Assembly (NCBI RefSeq): GCF_030269925.1
Contig: NC_085128.1
Coordinates: 7,318,501-7,382,500, forward strand
Direction of reading: 5' to 3'
Length of the DNA stretch: 64,000 bases
Source: Bombyx mori
Taxonomy: Eukaryota > Arthropoda > Insecta > Lepidoptera > Bombycidae
Shown here: one piece after another, positions 36,680-47,063 of the stretch
Numbering within the stretch: position 1 is the stretch's first letter
Layout: each line of letters opens with the position of its first letter
Program-made: the position numbers and the translations under genes
The notes under the pieces: generated by a model
Told to the model about the DNA's origin: nothing
Databases searched by the model: none
The model's input: only the letters and a program-made list of their open reading frames with translations

Positions 36680-37474
36680 AAAGGCTATGTTTATTCGTAT
36701 TATCTTCAATGACATGTAACCTCCTTAATTAATGTGCATAAATAGGAAATTATTATTTACATACATTCGTAGATCACGGTCTTAAAAAAATATTGTATTC
36801 AATGACAGCCAGCTGTCTACTATCTTACTTTTCGTAAATGGAAACAAAATAATTAAACATAAATTTCTTAATCACAAAATCCAAACTACATTATCAAACG
36901 AAACCGTGTGTTTAACATTGTATTGACTTCAATATTTATCAGTATTCTTTAAGTAATAAAAAAAAAAAATACGCGTGTATTCTTACGAGGAACATTAAAA
37001 AGTGTTTTAAAATAAAAAAATTAGCTCCTTTAACTTTCTAGCCGTCTCTTTCTGACGATACATCCTTACTATAGAAATGACTATTATTAATTACAACACA
37101 TACAACTCGCAACTTATATCTACTAGTGACCGATGTGCAAAAGCGCTCCTTCTGAGGTAATAATAATTTACAATGTGTAAACTGGTGACTACTAATTGAC
37201 TATTCATAATACCTTAAAATAAAATTAAATAACATCCGATCGTTTACCCAAAAGCCCTAAAGGTAACAACAGAATTGTCATGGATTCGTGAGTTAAATAT
37301 AACATGAAACGTTAATACAGGGCGCTCGACTCGTGCCCATTAACAAAATAACAGCGTTCTTTATGTTAAACAAGTGGGAATTTATCGACACTTGAGTTCA
37401 GAGCATCATGAGAACGCCTCGTATTTTTTTTACAAGGTCGTAAACCGAACCGCCTTTAGCCACAACAACCATTA
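36680..37474 (-). other. Tgi: Probable Tgi 3' untranslated region
   Basis: AT-rich sequence follows the Tgi stop codon with no open frame and no Bm1. The first AATAAA on the minus strand is at 36690-36695, giving a 3' UTR of about 0.8 kb. A truncated LINE tail begins farther downstream at 36276-36510, outside the proposed UTR. Confidence 0.45.
36690..36695 (-). terminator. Candidate polyadenylation signal of Tgi
   Basis: AATAAA on the minus strand, about 780 bp after the Tgi stop codon. It is the first canonical hexamer I see downstream of the stop. Confidence 0.4.
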
Positions 37475-37929
37475 TTATATTACGACCCCGCTCCTTGTGA
37501 TAATTTTCGTGGTTTGATCTTTCTTCTCGTTGTCCGAATTCAAATTGTGTTTCGACGATTGTATTTTCTGCCACGTTTCGCCTAAGGCCTTGCTGAAGTG
37601 GTCGTCAACGCCGCCTTTGTGATTCAATTGCGTTTTCTCATTCTCTTTCGATTTTGACGTTTGCAATTGCCGCCACGTGTCGCCTAAGGCCTTAGCGAAG
37701 TGATCGTCAACGGACAAACTGGGGTCGTCTATTTCCATAGCGATGATCTTGGTCGGTTTGGGAGGTTCTTCAGTCTTGAATAGTATAGGGCTGCTGGCTC
37801 TGTCCTTCATGTTGGGCTTAGGGCCGGGCTGGGCGTTTTCCGAGTTCTTCTTGAACAAGTTCATGTAATCGTCGCCGAGAGATCTTCTGAAATGCTCGTC
37901 GATCACTGGATCACACATCGACATGGAAC
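37475..37929 (-). CDS. Tgi: Tgi last coding exon: three Tondu (TDU) motifs
   Basis: This C-terminal exon follows an acceptor TTTCTAACAG and runs to a TAA stop at 37475-37477. Counting from the first Met of the exon (37924), the first TDU is at residues 4-20 (CDPVIDEHFRRSLGDDY), the second at about 71-88 (VDDHFAKALGDTW) and the third at about 105-122 (VDDHFSKALGETW). These match the VGLL4 Tondu core V-x-D/E-H-F-x-(K/R)-(A/S)-L-G, which contacts TEAD/Scalloped. Vertebrate VGLL4 has two such motifs, one like the first here and one like the second. The third here looks like a duplicate of the second, separated by a lysine-rich, low-complexity linker. The tail after the third motif is polar (NLNSDNEKKDQ) and ends in GVVI. 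The exon joins in frame to 39307-39432. Confidence 0.93.
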
Positions 37930-38027
37930 CTGTTAGAAAATACGTAAGTGTACATTTTGAAATCGATGATATTCACTCTTATCAGTTAAGTTGTGTTAGG
38001 GGACGATATATAACTGGTGGTGTAACT

Positions 38028-38198
38028 GTCCTATACGTAAATACGCCACCCACCTTGGGATATAAGTTCTAAGGTCTCAGTATAGTTACAACGGCTGCCC
38101 CGCCCTTCAAACCGAAACGCATTACTGCTTCACGGCAAAAATAGGCAGGGTGGTGTTACCTACCCGTGCGGACTTACAAAAGGTCCTACCTCCGGTAA
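38028..38198 (-). mobile_element. Bm1 SINE fragment in a Tgi intron
   Basis: TACGTAAATACGCCACCCAC to CTACCTCCGGTAATTATG; lacks the A-tail end. About 100 bp upstream of the last Tgi exon on the transcribed strand. Confidence 0.85.
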
Positions 38199-38401
38199 TT
38201 ATGTTTCCATTATTTCAAAATAAACAGTTTTTATGACTCGGCCAAACTTTTATTTCGCGTGAAATCGTTTGGGTCAATATATATGGCAACCATAAATCAT
38301 ATCATACATTAATACCAAACGTCACACATGATACGCTTTGTTAGTGGCTGGCCAAACGCGAAAATTTAGCCTCACAAAGTTTGTGATTTAATGATTCTGT
38401 T

Positions 38402-38600
38402 TTTTTCCTCCTACCTAATCGTGGGGGCTTAAGAGGCTATTCCAACTACGCACGGAATGATAGGTGAGCTCACGGGATTCAAGATAAGAGGACTTGCTAA
38501 CACTAGCCCCAGCAAAAGCATGTTTCGTTGTATTTACCACCGGATCAGATTACCCAGTCACTAAAAAAAAACCCGGCGAGAAACATAGTAAACTAAACGA
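38402..38600 (-). mobile_element. LINE 3' tail fragment, diverged, in a Tgi intron
   Basis: T-rich start, CCTCCTACCTAATCGTG, GGTGAGCTCACGGG, TTGCTAACACTAGCCC, TACCACCGGATCAGA and GGCGAGAAAC identify the same tail family as 28559-28752. It lies in the intron between 37929 and 39307. Confidence 0.65.
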
Positions 38601-38664
38601 TTCAGTATTGGTACAGTCTACTATTACAAATTTCTAGATTGTTTTGTAACGGTTTTCGGTTTCT

Positions 38665-38765
38665 TTGTAGGCAGACGAGCATACGGTATATTTGATGATA
38701 AATAGCCGCTGTTGCCCATGGACATCAGCAATACCAGGGACACATCAAATCTGCTCCCTACTAAA
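38665..38765 (-). repeat. Short dispersed repeat, copy 3 (diverged)
   Basis: TTGTAGGCAGACGAGCATAC, CCCATGGACATCAGCAATAC; lies in a Tgi intron. Confidence 0.65.
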
Positions 38766-38925
38766 TACTGTTCAATGAAAGTTAAATAACAATATTAGGT
38801 GCTTTTCTTAATTACAATACTATTGTATTGGCAAAGCCTCTTTCCAGGTAACAAAAAATTTTGAACACTACTCTTTCTTGTACTTCGTATTATTTAAGAT
38901 AGATAAGTAGTATAGTAGTAGTAGT

Positions 38926-39107
38926 GGACGGAAAGAGACGTGCTGGGCGAAGAAAAAAGTCATGGCTCCGGAATATCCGGGAGTGAACCGGTATTGCCTC
39001 CGTCGAACAGCTGTTCCGGCTGGCTGCTGACAGAAATGAATATAGGAAGCTAACGGCCAACCTTCAGGATTGAAGAGGCACTGGAAGAAGAAGAAGAAGT
39101 AGTAGTA
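38926..39107 (+). pseudogene. Non-LTR element C-terminal fragment ending in (GAA)n
   Basis: One plus-strand frame reads GKRRAGRRKKSWLRNIREWT, GIASVEQLFRLAADRNEYRK and LTANLQD followed by a stop. This is a typical last stretch of a LINE ORF2 from many insects. It ends in a GAA/TAG simple repeat (39085-39107). It is antisense to Tgi, inside the intron next to the PPxY exon. Confidence 0.7.
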
Positions 39108-39189
39108 TACCTACATATGATTTTAGAATCACGATTAGCTCACAATATTTTTTGTCTTTTTTTGTCTTTCAATAAGAAACAAAATGTTT

Positions 39190-39290
39190 AGGCCGTGCTC
39201 CTGGTATTGCTGATGTCCTTGAGCGATCGTGGCTACTCACCTACACGTGGGCCGTATGCTCATCGTCTGCCTGCAACTGTAATATAGGAA
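39190..39290 (+). repeat. Short dispersed repeat, copy 4 (diverged)
   Basis: TAGGCCGTGCTCCTGGTATT, GCTGATGTCCTTGAGCGATC, CACGTGGGCCGTATGCTCAT; lies immediately next to the Tgi PPxY exon. Confidence 0.65.
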
Positions 39291-39306
39291 ATTTAAAAAG
39301 AGTTAC

Positions 39307-39432
39307 CTGGTGGGGTGTCGTTGCTTTTGGTGATGACTGAAGGGCGACTGTAGGGCGGTGGGGCGGGTCGGGACCGCAGCCGCATGTCTATGGGAGCCTC
39401 GTACTTGCTGCCCGGGTACTCGGGAGGCGCTT
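39307..39432 (-). CDS. Tgi: Tgi internal exon with two PPxY motifs
   Basis: This 126-bp exon is bordered by acceptor TTTTCGGCAG and donor CCAG/GTAACT. In the joined frame it reads APPEYPG near the start, then APIDMRLRSR, APPPYSR and RPSVITKSN, ending NDTPP. PPEY and PPPY fit the PPxY consensus bound by WW domains, which in Drosophila Tgi mediate binding to Yorkie. The string RPSVIT is also found in vertebrate VGLL4 just before the first Tondu motif, as here. The start completes an AAA codon split with 40805-40950, and the end leaves a single G that completes a glycine codon in the last exon. The downstream intron is 1,377 bp and contains Bm1 and LINE debris. Confidence 0.9.
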
Positions 39433-39454
39433 CTGCCGAAAACGATACAACACT

Positions 39455-40250
39455 AATCAATCACATTCGGACAAATCGGCAATCGGACACATTTCGCGGT
39501 CTACCTAATAATAATAATAACTGGGAACATCTCTCCATGTGTCGTTTCACGACATCCTTGTACCGGAGGAGCTGGCCGCCATGCTTTCGCTTGCCGTCCT
39601 GCAGTTCAGAGAAGAAGATGCGTTTCGCCACTCTTTCCTCCGCTATGCGTGTTACATGACCGCACATCTACAACGTAAATGCGCCACCCACCTTGAGATA
39701 TAAGTTCTAAGGTCTCAGTATAGTTACAACGGCTGCCGCACCCTTCAAACCGAAACTCATTACTGCTTCACGGCAGAAATAGGCAGGTTGGTGGTACCTA
39801 TCTGCGCGGACTCACATGAGGTCCTACCACCAGTAATTACGCAAATTATAATTTTGCGGGTTTCATTTTTATTAAACGATGTTATTCCTTCACCGTGGAA
39901 GTCAATCGCGAACATTTGTTGAGTACGTATTTCATTAGAAAAATTGGTACCCGCTTGAGATTCGAACACCGGTGCATCGCTCAACACGAGTGCACTGGAC
40001 GTCTTATCCTTTAAGCCACGACGACTTCAAAACTTCTGTCAGAACATCTGATTTTCATGATGGCACGAAGGCATTTAAGATGGAAGCGATTCAGAGTGCG
40101 AATGTGGCGGCGGTACACACACCACGACTCAGAGGAGTATAGGAGGTTTGGCAGCATAATTGCCATGTATATTAAAATCTTTATGTCGAAGTGGTCGTCA
40201 TGACCGAAATCGGTCGGATGGATCATCATCATCAACTGGGAATAAATCAC
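39455..40250 (-). pseudogene. LINE ORF2 C-terminal remnant interrupted by a Bm1
   Basis: The minus-strand part 40030-40250 reads AIMLPNLLYSSESWCVYRRH, IRTLNRFHLKCLRAIMKIR. The downstream part 39461-39655 reads [40 protein letters not shown]. Both are consecutive blocks of a non-LTR RT C-terminal region. The Bm1 at 39663-40026 sits exactly between them. The remnant lies in the Tgi intron 39433-40804, same strand as the gene. Confidence 0.78.
39663..40026 (-). mobile_element. Bm1 SINE nested in a LINE remnant, in a Tgi intron
   Basis: Contains the tRNA-like head (minus strand GGCTTAAAGGATAAGACGTC, CGATGCACCGGTGTTCGAAT) and most of the body, but is cut at CATCTACAACG with no A tail. It interrupts the LINE remnant 39455-40250. 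Confidence 0.9.
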
Positions 40251-40264
40251 GTACGGTCATTCAA

Positions 40265-40462
40265 GCTTAAATTAGGATTTCCTGTGTTATATTCCTGTGT
40301 ACTAGAGACTAACATACATTCTCGTATAATAACTTAGATAATATAGTAATATATTGTAATGTTCATCATACGAATGTTTGCTCGAAGTGGGAATCGAATC
40401 CTCGACCCTCGACGCAACAGTTAGGGGCACTAACTACGGTACCGCCGAGTCAGCCAACAATG
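40265..40462 (-). mobile_element. Second tRNA-derived SINE family, copy 2, in a Tgi intron
   Basis: On the minus strand TTAGTGCCCCTAACTGTTGC, GTCGAGGGTCGAGGATTCGA and TTCCCACTTCGAGC match the head at 8376-8450, followed by ATTCGTATGATGAACA. Confidence 0.72.
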
Positions 40463-40804
40463 TAAGAATGAATTCGCGATCCACCTTGTGTTAAATGGTT
40501 ATTGAAACACGCATGGGAAGGTACTACTTTCTGTTGTGCAAAGCATGCTTTTTGTTTTTAAGAGTGGGACAACAATATTCTTTGTTTTGTTTTACAGTAA
40601 AATTGAGTTACGTCTTAAGATGCGTGGTATTCACCTCAGATATGGGGGTAGCTATGCACTAATAGACTGTGAATTCCGTTTAAGGAATTTAAAAAAAAAG
40701 ATTGAAAAGTATATGTCTATGTATTATATTAGAAAAGTTATTTTAACTCCGTCAAATGTATCAACGTGTTCAATAATTCAGTATCATTAATAGTTGTGTC
40801 TTAC

Positions 40805-40950
40805 TTTTTCCGTTGACAGTGAGATTGGCGGGCCCGTCATCAGTTTCATCGGAGAGATCTCCGTCGCTGTGAGGCTGTGCACGCGTGAACGGGACCACGG
40901 TGCGTCTTTCGTTGAACGACTGCGATCTGAGCGCCATCTTCCCGTTCTCC
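40805..40950 (-). CDS. Tgi: Tgi internal exon (basic, then acidic segment)
   Basis: This 146-bp exon has acceptor TTGTTTAAAG and a strong donor AAAAA/GTAAGA. It encodes ENGKMALRSQSFNERRTVV, followed by a serine/aspartate-rich acidic stretch (HSDGDLSDETDDG), ending NLTVNGK. I rejected a closer GT (ACT/GTCAAC at 40815) because it would make an in-frame stop after joining to 39307-39432. The donor at 40804-40803 restores the frame as a lysine codon. No catalytic or binding motif is recognised here. The RSQSF segment could be a phosphorylation or 14-3-3-type site, but that is only a guess. Confidence 0.85.
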
Positions 40951-41569
40951 CTTTAAACAAAATAGTTTAGGTACATTAAAACCGGAACAATCGATAAAAT
41001 ATTTAAACGTGTGGGTGCAACTCTAATATCGCGCTGGGCTATCTGTGGTTTTGTTTATGGCGTCGTTTTACGTTTGATTTATGCTTATTTAACACCTCGA
41101 ATATCTTTGGTATCGTAACGCTGTAGTGGAACGGCGAACTAGATACATTTCGATGAGTTTAGCTGAATTGAAGAATATATTTTTATTGTTTGAAGTAAAA
41201 TAAATTACAATATATTTAGGACACGAGCAATACTCGTCTTGTCACGTGAAAGAATACTAGTATACAACAGTACAAGGAGTGTCGTGGCGTACAACTCTTT
41301 GACAGGACGTAAGACCTAAAACGACTAGATATAGACTAAGACAGACACTTGGCATGAATTTGATAAGAAACAAAGAGAAAAATGGAACGAGGGCGGGCGT
41401 GACTAGCGGAGGCAGTACTTTTTGACTTCCTAAAACACGGACACGAACCAGACGACAAGGAACGAACTGACCGTTCTCATATTATTATGTACATAGACAT
41501 TAAAATAGACAGAAAAGAACGAACCGATCGTTTAAGGAGTATAAATAGTATGCGCACTCAGAATCTAGT

Positions 41570-41637
41570 CGACCTGTCCTGGTGAAACTGGAAAGGCCTC
41601 CGAGCCACCACAGGTAATACATCAATTATAAAAAAAA
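41570..41637 (+). mobile_element. Very short LINE 3' tail in a Tgi intron
   Basis: GACCTGTCCTGGTGAAACTG, GGAAAGGCCTCCGAG and a poly(A) run match the last 60 bp of the LINE 3' UTR at 12425-12480 in opposite orientation. AGAATC flanks both sides. It lies in the 754-bp Tgi intron, antisense to the gene. Confidence 0.75.
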
Positions 41638-41704
41638 AGAATCCAGCCGGATCAACTCTGAAGTATAATACGGTCCCGAACTTAAACACTACTTTATCAC
41701 TCAC

Positions 41705-41846
41705 TTTGGTCTGTATTCAGGCAGACGAATTGATCTCCGTTCCCTCCTCCATTTTCCAGTAGCCTCTTTAGATTGGCTGCGTGGAGTCTCCGGGGACAAG
41801 GTGCGATCACCTTCCGACTCGCCACTGGAAGCCGTCGAGGGTGTCT
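41705..41846 (-). CDS. Tgi: Tgi internal exon (Ser/Thr-rich then basic)
   Basis: This 142-bp exon lies between acceptor TTTCTTTCCAG and a near-consensus donor CAAA/GTGAGT. It encodes TPSTASSGESEGDRTLSPET followed by a basic stretch, KWRRERRSIRLPEYRP. It joins in frame to 40805-40950 through a split lysine codon. The first half is rich in S/T-P sites; the second has arginine clusters that could act as a nuclear localisation signal. A short LINE tail (41570-41637) sits just downstream in the 754-bp intron. Confidence 0.82.
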
Positions 41847-43175
41847 CTGGAAAGAAATAATCGCAATATTTAGTATTAATTTTGATTATAACTTATTACG
41901 GAGAAAAACTTTTTGAAACAAAAAAAAAACAGTTTTACTATATCGTAATTGTAAATGCAAGTTTATTTTAATATCTCGGAAATGCATTGTGCACTTGATC
42001 AATCGTGCAATCAGTTTAGTTCTGGTCACAAACTGATAATGTTCAAAATTAATTCTGACTTGGCATCATGTTATAATAAAATAATACAAATGAAATACAC
42101 AATGCAAACTGTGACAATCGCTTAGCCAAAACTGATTAAAATACGATGCTCCAACACTAGTAATATACTAAGTACTTTAATATTACTTCTTTGTTAACAG
42201 GTTTTTTTTTGTTAATACTTAATAACAATAATAATAATAAAAATTTAAATGATACAGATTAAACTGTTCCTTTCAACTGTATGGCTTTTTTACGTGATTA
42301 AATTTTATGAACTGCCAGTGATAACAACCTACTCTAAGGTCAAATGAACCATTTGGCCCCTTAATGCTTTCCGTTTGAATGTTTTCAATACCAACTAAGA
42401 TTTAAATAGATAAAACAATGTACACATCTAATCGTGTTGACAACGTATTTGATAAATAAACAAACAAACATGAGATAATCGTATGATATTTTAGATAAAA
42501 GGTTATTTGAATAGGTAAATGTTTGGGAGAAAAGCAACTACATATACTGACATATACTGAATGATTCCTAAAGCCTTCATCTTTAATGGAAATCAGTAAA
42601 GTTGCTTACAATGCTATGCTGTGCTTAATTACTACCAACATTTAACTGTAACATGTCAGAGAGAAATTAATTACAAAACGATGATTATGATGTTTCGTAA
42701 TAAACATTAAATTAAATTATATTTTACAAAGAGTTTGTCATCTCATGAATTTACCATTTATTTTGATTAAATGAGATTTTTTTTGACTAGTGTTATTAGT
42801 GTATTTATAATTTTAAAGAATTATTATTATTATTTAAAACGAACATCGATACGAGTGCATGTTTTCATCGGACGCTTTGAAATTGGTGATAATTATATTT
42901 AGATTTTATAATCTACACCATTAAGTAGCTTTCTTGTAATCTAAAATACACCGAGTCAACATTACCTTGCTTCTGTTGCAGTGGATAAAAAAGTATAAAT
43001 ACTATGTTAAATATTTAAACTTAACTAGAGAAATACCGCGCCTTACAGAAGATATTTAAGGGAAAAAAATAGGGAAACAATGTTGTTAAAGAACAAAAAA
43101 TATATCCAAGCAGGTAATATATATTTTAGAGTGAAATAATTATATTTCAAGGCTTTTCTGTTGTGCTTCCTTTAC

Positions 43176-43272
43176 CTTTTTCCGGAGATGGCATCCACGG
43201 TTGCCATAGCGGCAAACTGAACTTGGGCGACTGAGGTGGCTCCATCGAAAGTAAATGCAATCTCAAAGAAGT
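43176..43272 (-). CDS. Tgi: Tgi exon with SMEPP...SPEK (upstream coding exon of the main block)
   Basis: This 97-bp exon ends at donor AAAAG/GTAAAG and joins in frame to 41705-41846 (SPEK-E-TPSTASS). The acceptor is best placed at CTTCTGGCTCAG, just before 43272, behind a pyrimidine-rich tract. It encodes TSLRLHLLSMEPPQSPKF and then SLPLWQPWMPSPEK. SMEP recalls the KFSMEP block of vertebrate VGLL4. Two in-frame ATGs lie at 43306-43311, after an in-frame TAG. If transcription starts locally, these could begin a shorter isoform without the 62 kb exon. Direct splicing from the 62209-62305 exon would shift frame and hit a stop in the next exon. Confidence 0.68.
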
Positions 43273-43800
43273 CTGAGCCAGAAGTAGCAGGTGATGGGGT
43301 AGTTCCATCATCACAACAATCTAACACAATACAATCTACGATGATGTTTCTCATGAATTCTCATACCAACACTTGCAAGAGTTAGTATAATTAAAAGGAA
43401 ACGGTTATCCGATAATATGTTTTTTTTTTTGTTATAATTTAAATTCTATGCCTTAGAATCGCCTATTATTGATCACAGATTCGCTTATTTCAACTACAAT
43501 CACAGATAATATCGCATCACATAACCGGGAACAATTCTCGTATCAGAATAAGCACGGCAAAGGAGATCACTTTGGAAACGAAAACTGCAGTTGAACTCCG
43601 CGAGACAAGACACTGCAGCCCTTGCACGTTTAACACTGAAGGCTGACTGAATAAAAAATGAACTGGAAGAGATTACATTGGAATAAATAAATGAGATGAA
43701 CAAAAAAAAAAACGAAACCGAAAAAGAACAAAAAAAAGAGCATCACGCTACATCCACGCGGCCGGACGTTGCGGCGCTTCCTTCGAGCCTCCTATATACA
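43273..43800 (-). promoter_or_regulatory. Candidate alternative promoter / 5' exon of a shorter Tgi transcript
   Basis: Read on the minus strand, TGTATATAGG (about 43791-43800) is followed by a CpG-rich stretch (GCGCCGCAACGTCCGGCCGCG) and then, 100-250 bp later, a moderately GC-rich block (43550-43650) containing CTCGCGGAGTTCAACTGC. Base composition differs from the AT-rich intron around it. In-frame ATGs at 43306-43311 could start a short isoform. A segment from CTCTTCCAG (just after about 43680) to CCAAA/GTGATC would also have the right phases to bridge the 62 kb and 43 kb exons, but its translation shows no VGLL4 similarity. All of this is inference. Confidence 0.25.
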
Positions 43801-44299
43801 GGGTGTTTCGTGTATCGACATGCCCAAATAAGATCACGATCTCAAGAAATTTTATTATCGAACATCAGCGTTGTTGAGAAAATTAACACAACGTTAATCG
43901 TAATTATAAAAATTATATTGCATGACTAACGGAGGCGGGCATCAGAACGGTTCACCTCTCAGCCTTCCATCGAAATAAAACAAAGGAAATGATGACATCA
44001 CGTCATTTAAAAGTAAAAAGACTTTGTGTGAATGACAAAACGTTGTTTTTGTAATTTCCATTGGCGACCTCAATGCTTTGCTATCAGGAAACGGTTTTGT
44101 ATTAATCGACACGTATTTTTTGAGATAACGTTGAAGATGAAGTTATGGGTATAAATAAAATTGTTAAACGTAGGTACCATATACCTATATACTCAAATTA
44201 TTTTCTGTACTTTAATTACAGATGGTAAATATAGATAGCCGTTCGGATATCATGAGAAGGTATAATTTTGCGGCTTCATCCTTCTTTAGCCTTTTACTT

Positions 44300-44510
44300 C
44301 CTCAATTTCAAGTCCTAAGCTATCGTTAGTTTTTTACTGTTCCCTTTGGCTCAAGTCTTAAAGGTGGGATAGCCGTTATTATAATTTAATTAAGACTTGA
44401 ATCTATAACTACTTAAAATGGGCCGCGGCATTTTCGTTGTCATGTCTGTGGGTTAAGGATCTTAAAATTATGTGGACAGTGATTTAGTTCGCTCATCTAT
44501 GTGAAAGTAT
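44300..44510 (+). mobile_element. Ancient Bm1 copy
   Basis: GTGGGATAGCCGTTATTATA, AAAATGGGCCGCGGCATTTT and TTAGTTCGCTCATCTATGTG follow the order of the Bm1 body with strong divergence. Confidence 0.5.
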
Positions 44511-45247
44511 ATTCTATAGTAGACACACCTATAATAAATATTTATAGTTAAAATAGATCGGCCTATAGCTACCGACACATCAACCTGTTCGGTCCATTCA
44601 TGAAAGTGCGTGCGCGCAGGGCGCGGGGATTAATGAACCCCCTCGTTTCCTACGCTCTGTCTGCACCTACAACCTTAATTTTAACTTTATACTTAAACAT
44701 TTCAAACCCTATTCGGACGTTTTACAGTTTACTTTCGATTGCACCTTGATTTACCATGGACATTGGGGCATGTATACAAAATTAAATTTTAAGTCTTGTA
44801 AATAAAGTACGTTTTACTGTGACAATTGTCGTTGTGTTATGTTAGTTCAAAAATAGAAGAGGTTGTATCCTTGGAAGGTTATATTTTATTTTGGTGCTAG
44901 AGGTGTCAGGGAGAGGGGACGAGGTTCGGACTGTGAGAAGTTGCCGCATCTCCGCGGGGCTGTATAAGCATTAACTTTTTATTGTCTAATAGAGCGACGG
45001 CAAAGGTGTACCGCCAGGTAAGGCTTTGGCGCCGCTGCTTTAATTATTAAGTCTGGTCGATTCGCCGAACAGAAATTAGAATAGAAACTAATAAGAAAAT
45101 TAATTACAACAGATTACAAAGAAGCCGAACGAAATAATTTTCCAATAGTTGCTACGTTTACGGTTTTCTAATAGTCCTCTCTGCTTCAGAAGTATTACAC
45201 TTACATTGAAAATTAATAAATATGTTTTAATTCTCTTATTTTAGTCG

Positions 45248-45668
45248 TCTATACTAATATTATAAAGAGGAAAGATTTATTTGTTTGTTTGTATTGAATA
45301 GGCTCCGAAACTACTGAACCGATTTTACTACTACACTATTCCCTAGTGACATAGGCTATAATATTTTTTGAAAAAAATTAGGGATCCTTACTAAAATTCC
45401 AATAATGTAACCCAAGGTGTAGAAAAATTACCTGAAATATTCTTTACATCGCGTGCCCTGCGAAAACTATTGATGATAGAATAAGCTAATGTACTACGAC
45501 TTTGTAGATATGTATCATTATCATTTACAAAACATGTCGCGCCAGCATATGTCTAACTATTATAGTTATGCCGCAATAAGTGTTCTTTTATTTAAAAAAA
45601 ATAAAACAACGTCAAATATCGTTCAATTTTTTGTTAAAGAACCGAGCGGAGCCGGAGCGGGCCGCTAG
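45248..45668 (+). mobile_element. Lep1-like non-autonomous Helitron
   Basis: It starts TCTATACTAATATTATAAAG, the known lepidopteran Lep1-type 5' end, and has TTTGTTTGTTTG and CTACTGAACCGATTT. The GC-rich end GAGCCGGAGCGGGCCGCTAG is followed by T, including a GCGG...CCGC hairpin before CTAG. No coding capacity. Confidence 0.75.
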
Positions 45669-46819
45669 TGTTCGATAAAGGTTAATATATATTCGAATTT
45701 GGAAATTCATACAAAGCTTCTAGAGCAATATGAGGATAATGTTCTAGTAATGCAAATTCGTTGTATAAACAAGTATCTTCTTTATTTTCTCTCTCGTTTT
45801 TAATCAGTAACCAAAACGTTATGCAACATTTAGAAGGTTTTCGAAACTCTTGTAGCCAGTCCCTGTAATTAAAAGAGAATTAGGTCCGTTTTATCCACAG
45901 TTTTATCATTACTTTTATTTTGTTTGTAGCATCTCCAGCGGAGCGGATCCCTTCGTATTTTTCAAGGAACTTTTGTTCGGACGTGTTCAAGCGTTGTATT
46001 GTGATTGGATAATGAAAGTACAAGTGGACTTCTAACAATAACTCGATATCTTTTTAAAGTGAAAACTTTCCGAAATTCATCTATAAATTTTTAGTAATTT
46101 CTTCGGTTTTCGTAAATATCATTTTTATTTATGAATTGTTCTTTAGCAGTTGAATATAATGTGAACTTACGAATATGTAAAGTTTAAAACATTTATAACA
46201 GTCAAAATCAAACAAGCAAATTAAATAAAATTTTAAACGTACAAAATAACAATTTAAAACTTGAAATTATGTTAGCATTATGATCTCAAATAAAAATAAG
46301 TAGGCAAGTACTTATGCGACGGATAGTGCTTTATTTCTGGTATTTATCTACACGTACAAAATGAAATTTAATTTTAAAACAACTATTTATTCGCAAATCG
46401 CTACAGTTTCGCTGCGATTGTGAAATATCATTTTCAAAAGCACATTAAAACGTTCGAAGGGTACTCAACTTCGAGAGCGGAAACCGCGATCGAAAACGTT
46501 ATCCTGTTCGAAAATATTTAATAAAGGTCTGATAATATGGGGTACATCCTTCTTGAACAGAGGGGAGGATGTGTGTAATTCGGTGGGCGCGCATGCGTGT
46601 GAGGAACTCATCTCGACGGCTGGCTACCGAGACCTCGAGGGCTGTTTATTTGCACGAATATCGATTTGCTTGTAACTTAAGCTTTATTTAAACGAATCGT
46701 TGTAAAATGCCGTAGGGATCGGATGAGCATTACCCTATAATACACGCGCGCTGTTTTTTTTTTTAATAAATCCTTTTTAAGAGCACAGTCTTAATTTTCT
46801 TTGGTGCTACTTATTGTAT

Positions 46820-47063
46820 TTTTTTATTTTTTTACTGCTTCGATGGTGGACGAGCTCACAGCCCACCTGGTGTTAAGTGGTTACTGGAGCCCATAGACAT
46901 CTAAAACGTAAAATGCGCCACCCACCTTGAGATATAAGTTCTAAGGTCTCAAGTATAGTTACAACGGCTGCCCCACCCTTCAAACCAAACGCATTACTGC
47001 TTCACGGCAGAAATAGGCAGGGTGGTGGTACCTACGGACTCACAAGAGGTCCTGCCACCAGTA
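46820..47063 (-). mobile_element. Bm1 SINE, 3' body
   Basis: TTACTGCTTCGATGGTGGAC to CCTGCCACCAGTAAAG; the CCCGTGCGG part is deleted. Confidence 0.92.

Noticed and set aside
40815..40816. Closer splice donor ACT/GTCAAC for the Tgi exon
   Set aside because: Joining from here to 39432 gives an in-frame stop; the AAAAA/GTAAGA donor at 40804 keeps the frame and is a better consensus.
43172..43354. 60-residue frame starting MRNIIVDC
   Set aside because: Wrong frame for the Tgi exon: using it leads to a stop in the next exon, whereas the SMEPP frame joins cleanly and reads SPEKETPS.
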